The position numbers and the translations under genes were made by a program. DNA of 64,000 nt from Sphingomonadaceae bacterium (lineage in GTDB: Bacteria > Pseudomonadota > Alphaproteobacteria > Sphingomonadales > Sphingomonadaceae): contig CANFXW010000008.1 of assembly GCA_947451145.1 (NCBI GenBank), positions 62,001 to 126,000 of the forward strand, given 5' to 3'. Below the pieces are notes generated by a model that ran no database searches, was not told where the DNA came from, and saw nothing but the letters and a program-made list of their open reading frames with translations. Of this stretch, positions 26,956-35,100 are shown piece by piece. How positions within the stretch are numbered: position 1 is the first letter of the stretch; every line of letters starts with the position of its first letter.

Positions 26956-28054
26956 AGCTGAAAGCGCCTGCCGCTCCGGCGGCGAAATTTACTGGCGCCA
27001 ATCCAGCTGTCTCGCCAATGGCAGCTATGTATCTGGCGACTTCCCCGCCGCGATCGCCTGCGGGCACCGGGCGGCCGGGAGGCTCGAACCAGATCGGCTC
27101 GACGCCTGTCGATAGGCTGCCGTCTTCGTGCCAGACAACCCGCGCGATCATGCCATTCACCGCCTCGGGATGGAACGGGGCGAGCGGATAGGCGGGATCG
27201 GGGACAAAGCCGAACATGCGCTGCCGCCGCGCCGCCCATTCAGCCCGCGCCGGATGGTCCTGCGACGGGGCGAGCGCGTGGGTGACGACGCAGCCGTTGC
27301 CAAGGCCATGGAAAACCGGCTTTCCGTCGATAAGTTCGATCCCGCGTGTGATGTGCGCGTGATGCCCGGCGACAATATCTGCCCCGGCGCGGATCGCCGC
27401 GCGGGCGAGCGGTCGCTCATAGTCTGCCAGCGCCGCCGGAACGTGGGTGATCCCCTTGTGCAGCGCGATGATAACAAGGTCAGCCTGCGTCTTGGCGGCG
27501 GCAATGTCTGCCTCCATCGCCGCGAGCGAGGCCGGATCGATATCGCGCAGCACGGCTTGCGGCCGGCTCGGCCCGCCATCGGTGGCGCGCACATTGACAT
27601 AGGCGCAGCCGGGCTTGTCTTCAGCGGCCCAGCATAGTTCGGGGCCGACGCAGTTGTAGCTGAGCAGCGCAATCGTCCGCTCGCCTGCAGGGATCAGCGT
27701 CGGCGCACGGGCTTCGGCCAGCGACATGCCAGCTCCGGCATGGGCGATGCCGTTACGCTCCAGTCCGGCCAGCGTTTCCGCAAGCCCCGAAACGCCGCAA
27801 TCCATCATGTGATTGCCCGCCAATGAAACAGCGGTGAAACCGGCTCGGGCCAGTGCATCAAGGTGGGCCGGGTTCGCGCCGGGAGCGGGAACATCGCCCG
27901 GCATTTCCTCCTCGCTGGTGGTGTATGGCACCTCAAGGTGGCCGATCACGACATCAGCGGCGCGGGTGATAGGAGCGATGCCGGAAAGCCAGTGGTCAGG
28001 TTCCGGAACGTCGAGGATCAGATCGCCGAGCAGCAGGATTTGGGTAGCAGCCAT
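26948..28054 (-). CDS. CapA-family metallophosphatase-like protein (copy 3)
   Basis: A 368-residue, more divergent third member of the CapA family in this window. The motifs remain: 'LLLGDLILDVPEP', 'GHLEVPY', 'LAGNHMMDCG' and 'GHHAHITRG', then 'IDGKPVFHGLGN'. The usual 'HWGIH' is here 'HKGITH', keeping His but losing Trp. ATG 28054 starts 4 bases after the CoA-transferase stop; a GTG at 28078 would overlap it. As last gene of the TRAP/CoA-transferase operon it is likely catabolic rather than capsular. The substrate is unknown. Confidence 0.83.
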   Translation of the reverse strand: MAATQILLLGDLILDVPEPDHWLSGIAPITRAADVVIGHLEVPYTTSEEEMPGDVPAPGANPAHLDALARAGFTAVSLAGNHMMDCGVSGLAETLAGLERNGIAHAGAGMSLAEARAPTLIPAGERTIALLSYNCVGPELCWAAEDKPGCAYVNVRATDGGPSRPQAVLRDIDPASLAAMEADIAAAKTQADLVIIALHKGITHVPAALADYERPLARAAIRAGADIVAGHHAHITRGIELIDGKPVFHGLGNGCVVTHALAPSQDHPARAEWAARRQRMFGFVPDPAYPLAPFHPEAVNGMIARVVWHEDGSLSTGVEPIWFEPPGRPVPAGDRGGEVARYIAAIGETAGLAPVNFAAGAAGAFSFK

Positions 28055-28058
28055 GGCG

Positions 28059-29243
28059 TCAGATCGTCTTGGCAGCACGCAACGCGGCGATGGCCTCTGC
28101 GCTCAGACCCAGTTCGGCCAGCACAGCATCGGTGTCAGCGCCCAGCACCGGAACCCGCGGCAGTTCGGCATCGCGTTCAACGGCAAAGCCCGGCCCGAGC
28201 ACGTCGAGCGGCTTTGCGCCGCCGGGCAGTTCAGCCTGCCAGACAAGCCCGCGTGCGGCCAGCTGCGGGTGCTGCATGATCTGCCCGACATCGCGCAGCA
28301 TCGCGGCGGGAACGCCAGCTTCGGTCAGCGCGATCTCCAGCTCTTCGGCCTTACGGCTGAGCAGCTCTTCGGTGAGCCAGCCCTTCAGCGCGGCGTAATT
28401 GTCCACTCGCGCCTGATGGGTGGATAAACGCGGATCATCCAGCATCTCGCCATGGCCAAGAACGCCGAACAGGATCTCGATCTGGTGCTGGTGATTGGCC
28501 CCCAGCGCAATCCAGCCATCGGCGCAGGCATAGTATTCGGCAGTGGCGACAAGCCGGAAGCCGCGGTTGCCGGTGCCCTTGGGCGTAACGCCGGTATAGG
28601 ACCAGACGCTCGCCGCCGATCCCATGATCTTGAGCGCGGCATCGAGCATGGCGACATCGATCTGCTTGCCCTGCCCGCTGGCGTCACGCTCGCGCAGCGC
28701 GGCCATCACGGCGATCACGCCAAGGTAGCCGGAGAAGCAATCGACCACCGGAATGCCGATCTTGAACGGCCCGGCATCGGTCCCGTTCATCACTGCCATG
28801 CCCGAAACGGCCTGGGCGATGTGATCGTAGGCCCCCCAGTCGCGCATCGGACCTTGCTGACCAAAGCCGCTCAGCGAGAGCATGATCAGGCGGGGATTGG
28901 CCTTTGCCAGCTCGTCATAGCCGAGCCCCAAACGGGCGATCACGCCGGGGCGGTAGTTCTCGACCACAATGTCTGCCTTGGCCGCCAATTCACGGGCAAT
29001 GCGGCGCCCGTCCTCCGACTTCAGGTTCAGAGTAACCGAGCGCTTGCCGAAATTGGCCGAAGCAAAAGGCACGGACGTGCCCGGCAGCCCTGCGTGCTCG
29101 GTGTAGTGGCGAAAGTCATCGCCCTTTTCCGGCGGCTCGATCTTGATCACTTCGGCGCCGAGCTGCTGCAGCATCTGTGTGCAGGTTGGCCCGGCGATGG
29201 CATGGGTGAAATCGAGCACCCGGATCCCGTCGAGCGGCTTCAT
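28059..29243 (-). CDS. CaiB/BaiF family CoA-transferase (copy 1)
   Basis: A 394-residue class III CoA-transferase that moves CoA between acyl groups. It opens 'LDGIRVLDFTHAIAGPTCTQMLQQLGAEVIKIEPPEKGD' in family style, with 'NLKSEDGRRI', 'ENYRPGVIARLGLGYDEL' and the active-site Asp in 'IPVVDCFSGYLG'. The start overlaps the next CoA-transferase's stop by 4 bases (ATGA). It is one of three such enzymes in one operon, which suggests activation, exchange or recycling of CoA on an acid imported by the TRAP system (inference). Confidence 0.92.
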   Translation of the reverse strand: MKPLDGIRVLDFTHAIAGPTCTQMLQQLGAEVIKIEPPEKGDDFRHYTEHAGLPGTSVPFASANFGKRSVTLNLKSEDGRRIARELAAKADIVVENYRPGVIARLGLGYDELAKANPRLIMLSLSGFGQQGPMRDWGAYDHIAQAVSGMAVMNGTDAGPFKIGIPVVDCFSGYLGVIAVMAALRERDASGQGKQIDVAMLDAALKIMGSAASVWSYTGVTPKGTGNRGFRLVATAEYYACADGWIALGANHQHQIEILFGVLGHGEMLDDPRLSTHQARVDNYAALKGWLTEELLSRKAEELEIALTEAGVPAAMLRDVGQIMQHPQLAARGLVWQAELPGGAKPLDVLGPGFAVERDAELPRVPVLGADTDAVLAELGLSAEAIAALRAAKTI

Positions 29244-30430
29244 GCGCCGCGCTCCGCCGAAAATGCGCCGTTGGCAGAGAGTTCATCGGCATCGAAGCCG
29301 AGTTCGTGCAGGATTGCCGCGTTGTCTGCCCCGGCTGCTCCAGCGGCGCGCGGCTTGGCCGTGGTCATGCCGCCCAGCTGGAACGGCAAGCCCAGCTGGA
29401 CGAGCGGCTGTTCCTGCCCTTCCAGCGGCACCTCCACCACCATGCCGCGCGCCCGGTTATGCGGGTGAACTAGCGCTTCAGCGGGAGAAAAGACCGGCAT
29501 CACCTGCGTATCCGCCGCTGATAGCAGTACATGCCATTCGTCGCGCGAGCGGGTGAGGAACAGCGCGGCCAGTTCGGCATGCATTCGCGGATGTTCGGCA
29601 TAGTTGTGCTGAAGCGCGGCGAATTCCGGCTTGCCCACCGCATCGCAGAACCGCTGCCAATAGGCGGGTTCCATGTCAGTAGTGCAGAGATAGCCGCCAT
29701 CGGCGCAGAGCCAGACCCCGCCCTTGGGGTGCCATGCACCAAGCTGGGGCAAGTCCGCCGGATCATCGTGCCTCCCCATGCCGACCAACAGCAGCGGCAT
29801 CGAGGCGTCCGACATCGCCACATCGATAAGGCTGCCGCGCCCGCTGCGCTCCCGCCCCTGCAGCGCCAGCAGAAGCGCAATGGTCGCATGGGCGCCGGTG
29901 AGCACATCGGCCACCTGCAAGCCCGGAAGCGAGGGCGTGGGCAGTCCATTGAGCCGTGACAGCGCGCCCGCCAGCGCCAGCGCTGCCGGATCGTGCCCGG
30001 CCTTGCCCGAAAGCGGTCCGGTCTGTCCGGCGAAGCTGACCGAGAGATAGATCAGCCGCGGGTTGAGCGAGGCCAAGGCATCAAAGCCAAGCCCCATCGC
30101 CGCCATCACGCCGGGCCGGTAATCCTCGATCAGCACGTCGGCCCCGGCGATCAGCTTTTCCAGCACCGGGCGGGCGGCTGTACTGCCGGGATTGATCATC
30201 AGGCTGCGCTTGTTGCGCGAATAGGTCGGGCGGGCGCGGCGGCGAGCGGCCTTGGCCGGGTCTTCGTCGCGGCCGAACATCGCTTCCTGCTTGGCGATCT
30301 CGCGCGGGTGTTCGATGCGGATGACATCGGCGCCCATGTCGGCGGCGATCCAGCTGGCATAGGCGCCGGGCAGGAAGCGCGAGAAATCGACGATCTTCAG
30401 GCCGGAGAGGGCCAATTCAGGCGCGGGCAT
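29240..30430 (-). CDS. CaiB/BaiF family CoA-transferase (copy 2)
   Basis: A 396-residue class III CoA-transferase or racemase-like protein. 'LSGLKIVDFSRFLPGAYASWIAADMGADVIRIEHP' opens the Rossmann domain, 'EDYRPGVMAAMGLGFDAL' follows, and the catalytic Asp lies in 'LQVADVLTGAHA'. The pattern is closer to alpha-methylacyl-CoA racemase-type members than copies 1 and 3. ATG 30430 overlaps the end of the dehydratase-like gene by 14 bases; the open frame upstream of it is only antisense or shadow sequence. It is coupled downstream to copy 1. Confidence 0.9.
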   Translation of the reverse strand: MPAPELALSGLKIVDFSRFLPGAYASWIAADMGADVIRIEHPREIAKQEAMFGRDEDPAKAARRRARPTYSRNKRSLMINPGSTAARPVLEKLIAGADVLIEDYRPGVMAAMGLGFDALASLNPRLIYLSVSFAGQTGPLSGKAGHDPAALALAGALSRLNGLPTPSLPGLQVADVLTGAHATIALLLALQGRERSGRGSLIDVAMSDASMPLLLVGMGRHDDPADLPQLGAWHPKGGVWLCADGGYLCTTDMEPAYWQRFCDAVGKPEFAALQHNYAEHPRMHAELAALFLTRSRDEWHVLLSAADTQVMPVFSPAEALVHPHNRARGMVVEVPLEGQEQPLVQLGLPFQLGGMTTAKPRAAGAAGADNAAILHELGFDADELSANGAFSAERGA

Positions 30431-32795
30431 GGCGTTGCTCTGCCCGCGCAGTCGCCGGACCTTCGATGAAGGCAGTGATCTCCGCCTCGATCGCCTCGGC
30501 GTCTTCACCTTCGCGGTTGAAGTTGTCGGCGGTGAGTTCGAGTACCGGATAGCCCGCCGCCCGCAGTGCCCGCACCACGAAGGGATCGGCGTCCTGCAGG
30601 GCAACCACAGCATCGACCGCATGGGTATTGGCCTCATGCACATGCCAAGGCCCGGCCCATGTCGGCATTCGCAGTTCGTCGCCCATGCACACCACCCGGC
30701 TGGCCAGCGCGCGCAGCGGATCGCGCCCGCCGGAAAGATCGCGGATATAGCCATCTGCGGCAAGCGCGAGATACATCGACCAGACAAAGATCGCGCCGTG
30801 GCTTTCTTCCCACTTCTGGTAAAAGCTCATTTCGCTCCACAGGCCGCGCCCTACCCACATAAGTCGGATACGTTCGTTGGGGCAAGCACCCAGCCCGGCA
30901 TCGACCCGCGCCTTGACCTCGTCGTGAAAAGCCTTCGCTGCGTCGCGTGCCCATACCGTGCCGCGATGCCACTGCGGAACCATGGTGGCTGGCATGGAAT
31001 CGACCACGCCGATCGGAGCGGGCACGGTGCGGGCAACGAGTTCCCGGGTCTTGCGGTAATATTCCTCCTGCTCGTTCACCAGCGCCATCACCCCGGCAAA
31101 GCGCGCCTCGTCAAAGGTGCGCCCGGTTTTGGCTTCGATGCGGCCAATCACCTCGCGCATTTCGGCAACCATCAGATCGACGCGCTCGGTTTCGACCGCC
31201 TCTTCCCAGTTACCCGGCAGCTGGTCCCACCAGTCGGAATAGAGATCGGGGCGTGGATCGATGGTGCGCTCGTAAACGAAACAATCCGCGCCGATTTCGC
31301 CCGCCCATTGCTCGAAGATCTTGAGCGTAGGGTCTGACGAAGCGACGGCATGGATAAAATCGGGCTTGGGCAATCCTCCCCACGGCGCGTTTTCGGCGTC
31401 GTCGTCAAAAGCGGCGGCTAGGCCTTGCGCCGAATAGGCCTCGACGTCGCTGGGGTAGTCATGCTCACGCAGCAGCCCCTGATAACGGCGGCTTTGCTGT
31501 TTGGCGGCGACGATCGAGGCCCACCACTGGTTGACCACGAAAGGCACGTCCATCGCTCGCAGAATTTCCTGCGGGGCATTGGCGTTGACCACCGCGAAGG
31601 GCGAGCCATCGGCCACGGCCTTGCGGACCGAAGCGAACCAGTCGCGTTGCCAGGCGTTGACGTCGGCGGTGGAGGTCAGCGACTTGCGGCTGCGGGCATT
31701 GGCGGGCGGGCGCGGTTTGGCAGACGCTGGCTTTGGTGCGGCAGGCTTTGGGGCAGGGGCCCCCAGAGGTTGACCGGCGAGCAGTACGGCAATCTTGGCG
31801 CGGAAGGACTCATCCCCGTGGCTCTTGCATCGCAGTGCGGCAAACGCTTGTCCGGCTGGTAGTGCGCGCTTCAGCGCAGCCACATCCCAAGGAGCGGCTT
31901 CATCGCCATCGATGGATAGATGCAGGACGAGACCGGGCGCGAGCGCTTCGACCTGATCAGCTGTCCAGCGCCCGATCCGCTGCGGTGAATCGACGCGGGC
32001 GGGCAGGCTTTCCGGCTGGCCCCAGCCGTGAGCCTCGCCAATGACTGTCGCAGCGCAGCTCTCGATGGCGCGGTAGAGTTCGGTGTCTTCGTGCGCGGTG
32101 CCGCAGACAAACACGGTCTTGCCAATTGGTTCCGCAATCAGCTGCTTCGTACCGAGTGCCTCCAAGGCAGGCAGGCATTCCGCATGTGGCAGGATCGCGC
32201 AAGCACCGGTAACCTGCAGGAAGTCTGCACCGCTGATCTGCCCGGTGCGGCGCAGTAAACCTATCTGGCCCAGCAACGCGTTCTGGGTATCAAGCGCATG
32301 GGTTGCCGCCGCGATGGCAGTGTCGGCTGGCCGGTCGCCGCCAAGCGTCACCAGCCAGTCATCCAGCTGGGCCAGCCGCGCTGCGTTGTATTCGCGTGAT
32401 GCGGACCGGTCGAGGTGCAACAGGTCGCAGAAGTGAACGTGCCGTGGCACTGGTTCGCCCAGCCTGCCCAGCTCTCGCAAGGCAGCGAAGATCTGCGGCT
32501 GCTCGGCATCGGCCTGGGTGATCAGCACCGGCACTTCGGGGTATTTCGGATCGATCAGCGCTTCGAGCAACCGTCGCCCGCGTGGGCCCATTTCTGCCGC
32601 ACCCATAATAGCATCGGCGCGCGGGGTTGCCGCAAGGCGCGGGGCAACGAGGCGGATCGGCTGGAAACCGGCGGCGACCAGCCGGGCGCGCGGGGCATCA
32701 TAGCCCAGCGTGCGGATCGGTTTTCGCCCTTCAGCAAGCGCCCGTTCCACCTCGGCATCGGGATTGGCGTAGGCCTTGCGAAACAGGTCAAGCAT
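30417..32795 (-). CDS. Double-domain 2-hydroxyacyl-CoA dehydratase/benzoyl-CoA reductase-like protein
   Basis: A 792-residue protein that looks like two copies of the HgdB/BcrC-type fold joined by a Pro/Ala/Lys linker (about residues 345-370). The N-half (1-340) has 'ARLVAAGFQPIRLV' and 'VTGACAILP'; the C-half (375-792) has 'VVNANAPQEILRAMDVPFV', 'HAVASSDPTLKIFEQWA' and 'VVCMGDELRMP'. Normal family members are separate alpha and beta subunits with three Cys holding an oxygen-sensitive iron-sulphur cluster. Here the 'PSDVEAY' and 'ASSDPT' positions that usually carry two of these Cys have none. It lies between CoA-transferase genes and shares one base with the upstream stop (TGATG). No activator ATPase gene is in the window. 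The assignment rests on motif memory and is moderate. Confidence 0.65.
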   Translation of the reverse strand: MLDLFRKAYANPDAEVERALAEGRKPIRTLGYDAPRARLVAAGFQPIRLVAPRLAATPRADAIMGAAEMGPRGRRLLEALIDPKYPEVPVLITQADAEQPQIFAALRELGRLGEPVPRHVHFCDLLHLDRSASREYNAARLAQLDDWLVTLGGDRPADTAIAAATHALDTQNALLGQIGLLRRTGQISGADFLQVTGACAILPHAECLPALEALGTKQLIAEPIGKTVFVCGTAHEDTELYRAIESCAATVIGEAHGWGQPESLPARVDSPQRIGRWTADQVEALAPGLVLHLSIDGDEAAPWDVAALKRALPAGQAFAALRCKSHGDESFRAKIAVLLAGQPLGAPAPKPAAPKPASAKPRPPANARSRKSLTSTADVNAWQRDWFASVRKAVADGSPFAVVNANAPQEILRAMDVPFVVNQWWASIVAAKQQSRRYQGLLREHDYPSDVEAYSAQGLAAAFDDDAENAPWGGLPKPDFIHAVASSDPTLKIFEQWAGEIGADCFVYERTIDPRPDLYSDWWDQLPGNWEEAVETERVDLMVAEMREVIGRIEAKTGRTFDEARFAGVMALVNEQEEYYRKTRELVARTVPAPIGVVDSMPATMVPQWHRGTVWARDAAKAFHDEVKARVDAGLGACPNERIRLMWVGRGLWSEMSFYQKWEESHGAIFVWSMYLALAADGYIRDLSGGRDPLRALASRVVCMGDELRMPTWAGPWHVHEANTHAVDAVVALQDADPFVVRALRAAGYPVLELTADNFNREGEDAEAIEAEITAFIEGPATARAEQRHARA

Positions 32796-34045
32796 CAGAT
32801 TGCGCCTGCAGCCTTCAGCGCGGAGATCTGATCCTCGTCATAGCCCAGGAAGTCACGGAAGACCTGCTCGTTATGCTCGCCGATGTGGACCGGCAAGGCA
32901 TCGTCGAACCCGGTTGTCGCGCCTGAAAACTGGATCGGCACGCCTGCGGTCCGGAGGTCTATGCTCGAGCGGTACTTCGGATGCTTCACCGCCATGGTTT
33001 CTGCCCGGGCGACGACGCGTGGATCGACCAATGCGTCCTCCGGATGGCGCACGGGGGCGACGGGAACGCCCTGAGCCTCTAGGCTGCGCACCACTTCGAC
33101 CAGCGGCAATTGGCGCGACCAATCGTTGATCGTCGCTTCGAGCACTGTGGCGTTGGCAACCCGCGCATCGCGGCTGGCAAAGCGAGGGTCGTCGGAAAGC
33201 TCGGGCTGGCCCATGGCGGCAAAAAGCCCGCGGGCCAGCGGCTCGTGAACCGCAACCACCGCGACATAACCGTCAGCGCATTCGAACACACCGAAGGGAG
33301 AAAGCCGCTGGACGGTGAGGCCAGTGCGCGAAGGCATGCCTGCCGCCGCCATGGCCGACCAGTTCTCGATGGCGACAAAGCTGGTCAGCGCGCCGAGCAT
33401 CGAAACATCGACATGCTGGCCGATCCCGGTGTTGTGCCGCTGCTCGATGGCCGCAAGGATGCCGATAACGGTGAACACCGGGGCCAACATATCGGCAATC
33501 GGAATGCCGATCCGCACCGGTGGGTGGCCAGGTTCGCCGCTGGTGAACATCGCGCCGGACAGCGCCTGAATGATCACATCCATCGCCTTGCCGTCGCGGT
33601 CAGTGGCGCCGAAGCCGGAAAGCGATGCGAATACCACGCGCGGGTTCACAGCCTTGCAGGCCTGATAGCCGATGCCGAGCCGGTCTGCGGTGCCTGCGGT
33701 GAAGTTCTCGACGACAATGTCTGCCTTTTTCACCAGATCGAAGTAGACGGCGCGGCCTGCTTCACTCTTGAGATCGAGCGAAACGCCGTATTTGCCGCGC
33801 GCCCGGGTGAGGTGCGAGATCGAGATATCATCCTCGTGGCGCCGCTCGACGATCACGCCGTCGCGGCCGACATAGGGGCTGTTCTCGCGCGCAAGGTCGC
33901 CGCCTTTCGGCTCCTCAACTTTGATCACCTTGGCGCCGAGCCCGGCGAGCAGCATGGTCGCATAAGGCCCGGCGAGCGCGCGCGTCAGGTCGATCACGGT
34001 CAGCCCTTCGAGCGGCCTGTGCATGAGGTCGCTGCCGTTGCTCAT
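32795..34045 (-). CDS. CaiB/BaiF family CoA-transferase (copy 3)
   Basis: A 416-residue class III CoA-transferase. Diagnostic segments are 'LEGLTVIDLTRALAGPYATMLLAGLGAKVIKVEEPKGGD', 'LDLKSEAGRAVYFDLV', 'ENFTAGTADRLGIGY' and the catalytic Asp in 'IPIADMLAPVF'. It is formyl-/succinyl-CoA transferase-like in overall pattern. It is coupled upstream to the TRAP binding protein (ATGA overlap at 34042-34045) and downstream to the dehydratase-like gene. As the first CoA-transferase after the transporter it is the best candidate for activating the imported acid (inference). Confidence 0.92.
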   Translation of the reverse strand: MSNGSDLMHRPLEGLTVIDLTRALAGPYATMLLAGLGAKVIKVEEPKGGDLARENSPYVGRDGVIVERRHEDDISISHLTRARGKYGVSLDLKSEAGRAVYFDLVKKADIVVENFTAGTADRLGIGYQACKAVNPRVVFASLSGFGATDRDGKAMDVIIQALSGAMFTSGEPGHPPVRIGIPIADMLAPVFTVIGILAAIEQRHNTGIGQHVDVSMLGALTSFVAIENWSAMAAAGMPSRTGLTVQRLSPFGVFECADGYVAVVAVHEPLARGLFAAMGQPELSDDPRFASRDARVANATVLEATINDWSRQLPLVEVVRSLEAQGVPVAPVRHPEDALVDPRVVARAETMAVKHPKYRSSIDLRTAGVPIQFSGATTGFDDALPVHIGEHNEQVFRDFLGYDEDQISALKAAGAI

Positions 34046-35100
34046 TTTACTACTCCATTGAATTGGTGCGCCGGGCAGCTTGGCTTGCCATTGGCGATAA
34101 GGCGCTGGGCCTCTCGGAAAACGGGCTCGCCATCCAGCCCTACCGCAGCAAGACGGTGCGCTTGGTCGAGCGCAAATCGGTTATAGAGCGCATCAAGCTT
34201 GCGCTGTTCTTCCTCAGGGAAGGGTATCATTTCCACACCGTGGCCCGATGCATATTCAATGCCTGCCTTTTCGGAGCTGGTGATCTGCTCGCCCAGCGCC
34301 TTTTCCCAGACGCCTTTCGATCCGGCGACGAGATCGCGCAGATCTGGCGGCAGGCGCTTCCAAGCTGCGTCTGACATGGCCCGCGCCGGATAGCCGCCTC
34401 GGCTGAAGCGCAGGGTGGTGAAATGGTGGGCAACCTCGGCAAAGTGGAGGCTCTTGATCGTGTCGGCGGGCGCTACCACGCCGTCGATCACACCCTTGGC
34501 CAGCGCCGAATAGACCTCGCCCATTGGCATGTTGACCGGATCGGCGCCCAGTGCGCGCAGCACATCGATGGCATCGCTCTGCGCACGCAGGCGCAGGCCC
34601 TTGAGGTCGGCAAGGGTATGTACGGGCTTTGAACGGGTGAGTACGCCGGGGAAGTTTCCGCCCTGCACCGCCAGCACGTGCAGGCCTGCCAGTTCATTGT
34701 CGAATTCGGGAAATTTGGCCGCCAGACAGTCGTAAACGGCAACCTGATCGTCTATCGATGCCACGCCGCCGTAAAAGCCTGATTGCGCCCGCAGCATGTG
34801 GGCACCGCCGCGCGCATAGATTGGCGTGATCAGGCCTATATCTGCCAGGCCATGGCGGATTTCGATCATGCTCATGTCCGAACTGATCAGCGATCCCGAC
34901 CAGAAGGTGCGAAAGGCAATCCGGCCGTGGCTCGCGGCCTCGATATGCTTCATCCAGACAGTATCGGACTTGCTGAAGGGATGGCCCGGTGGATAGGGGC
35001 TGGCGAAAGTCAGGGTGACCTCAGCCTGCTTGTGCTGCGGTGCGCAGGCGGCGATCACAAGGCTCAAGGCCAGGCTCAGGAGGGCGCGCATCGGGTTCAT
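34042..35100 (-). CDS. TRAP transporter solute-binding protein (DctP family), lipoprotein
   Basis: A 352-residue extracytoplasmic binding protein. The start 'MNPMRALLSLALSLVIAACAPQ' has a lipobox (IAAC), so it is probably lipid-anchored rather than freely periplasmic as most DctP proteins are. The DctP fold is seen in 'LTFASPYPPGHPFSK', 'IEIRHGLADIGLI', 'LKGLRLRAQSDAIDVLRALGADPVNMPMGEVYSALAKGVIDG' and the conserved ligand-carboxylate Arg region 'LRLRAQ'. This predicts an organic-acid ligand. It is coupled by 4-base overlaps to both the large permease and the CoA-transferase. Confidence 0.9.
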   Translation of the reverse strand: MNPMRALLSLALSLVIAACAPQHKQAEVTLTFASPYPPGHPFSKSDTVWMKHIEAASHGRIAFRTFWSGSLISSDMSMIEIRHGLADIGLITPIYARGGAHMLRAQSGFYGGVASIDDQVAVYDCLAAKFPEFDNELAGLHVLAVQGGNFPGVLTRSKPVHTLADLKGLRLRAQSDAIDVLRALGADPVNMPMGEVYSALAKGVIDGVVAPADTIKSLHFAEVAHHFTTLRFSRGGYPARAMSDAAWKRLPPDLRDLVAGSKGVWEKALGEQITSSEKAGIEYASGHGVEMIPFPEEEQRKLDALYNRFALDQAHRLAAVGLDGEPVFREAQRLIANGKPSCPAHQFNGVVK

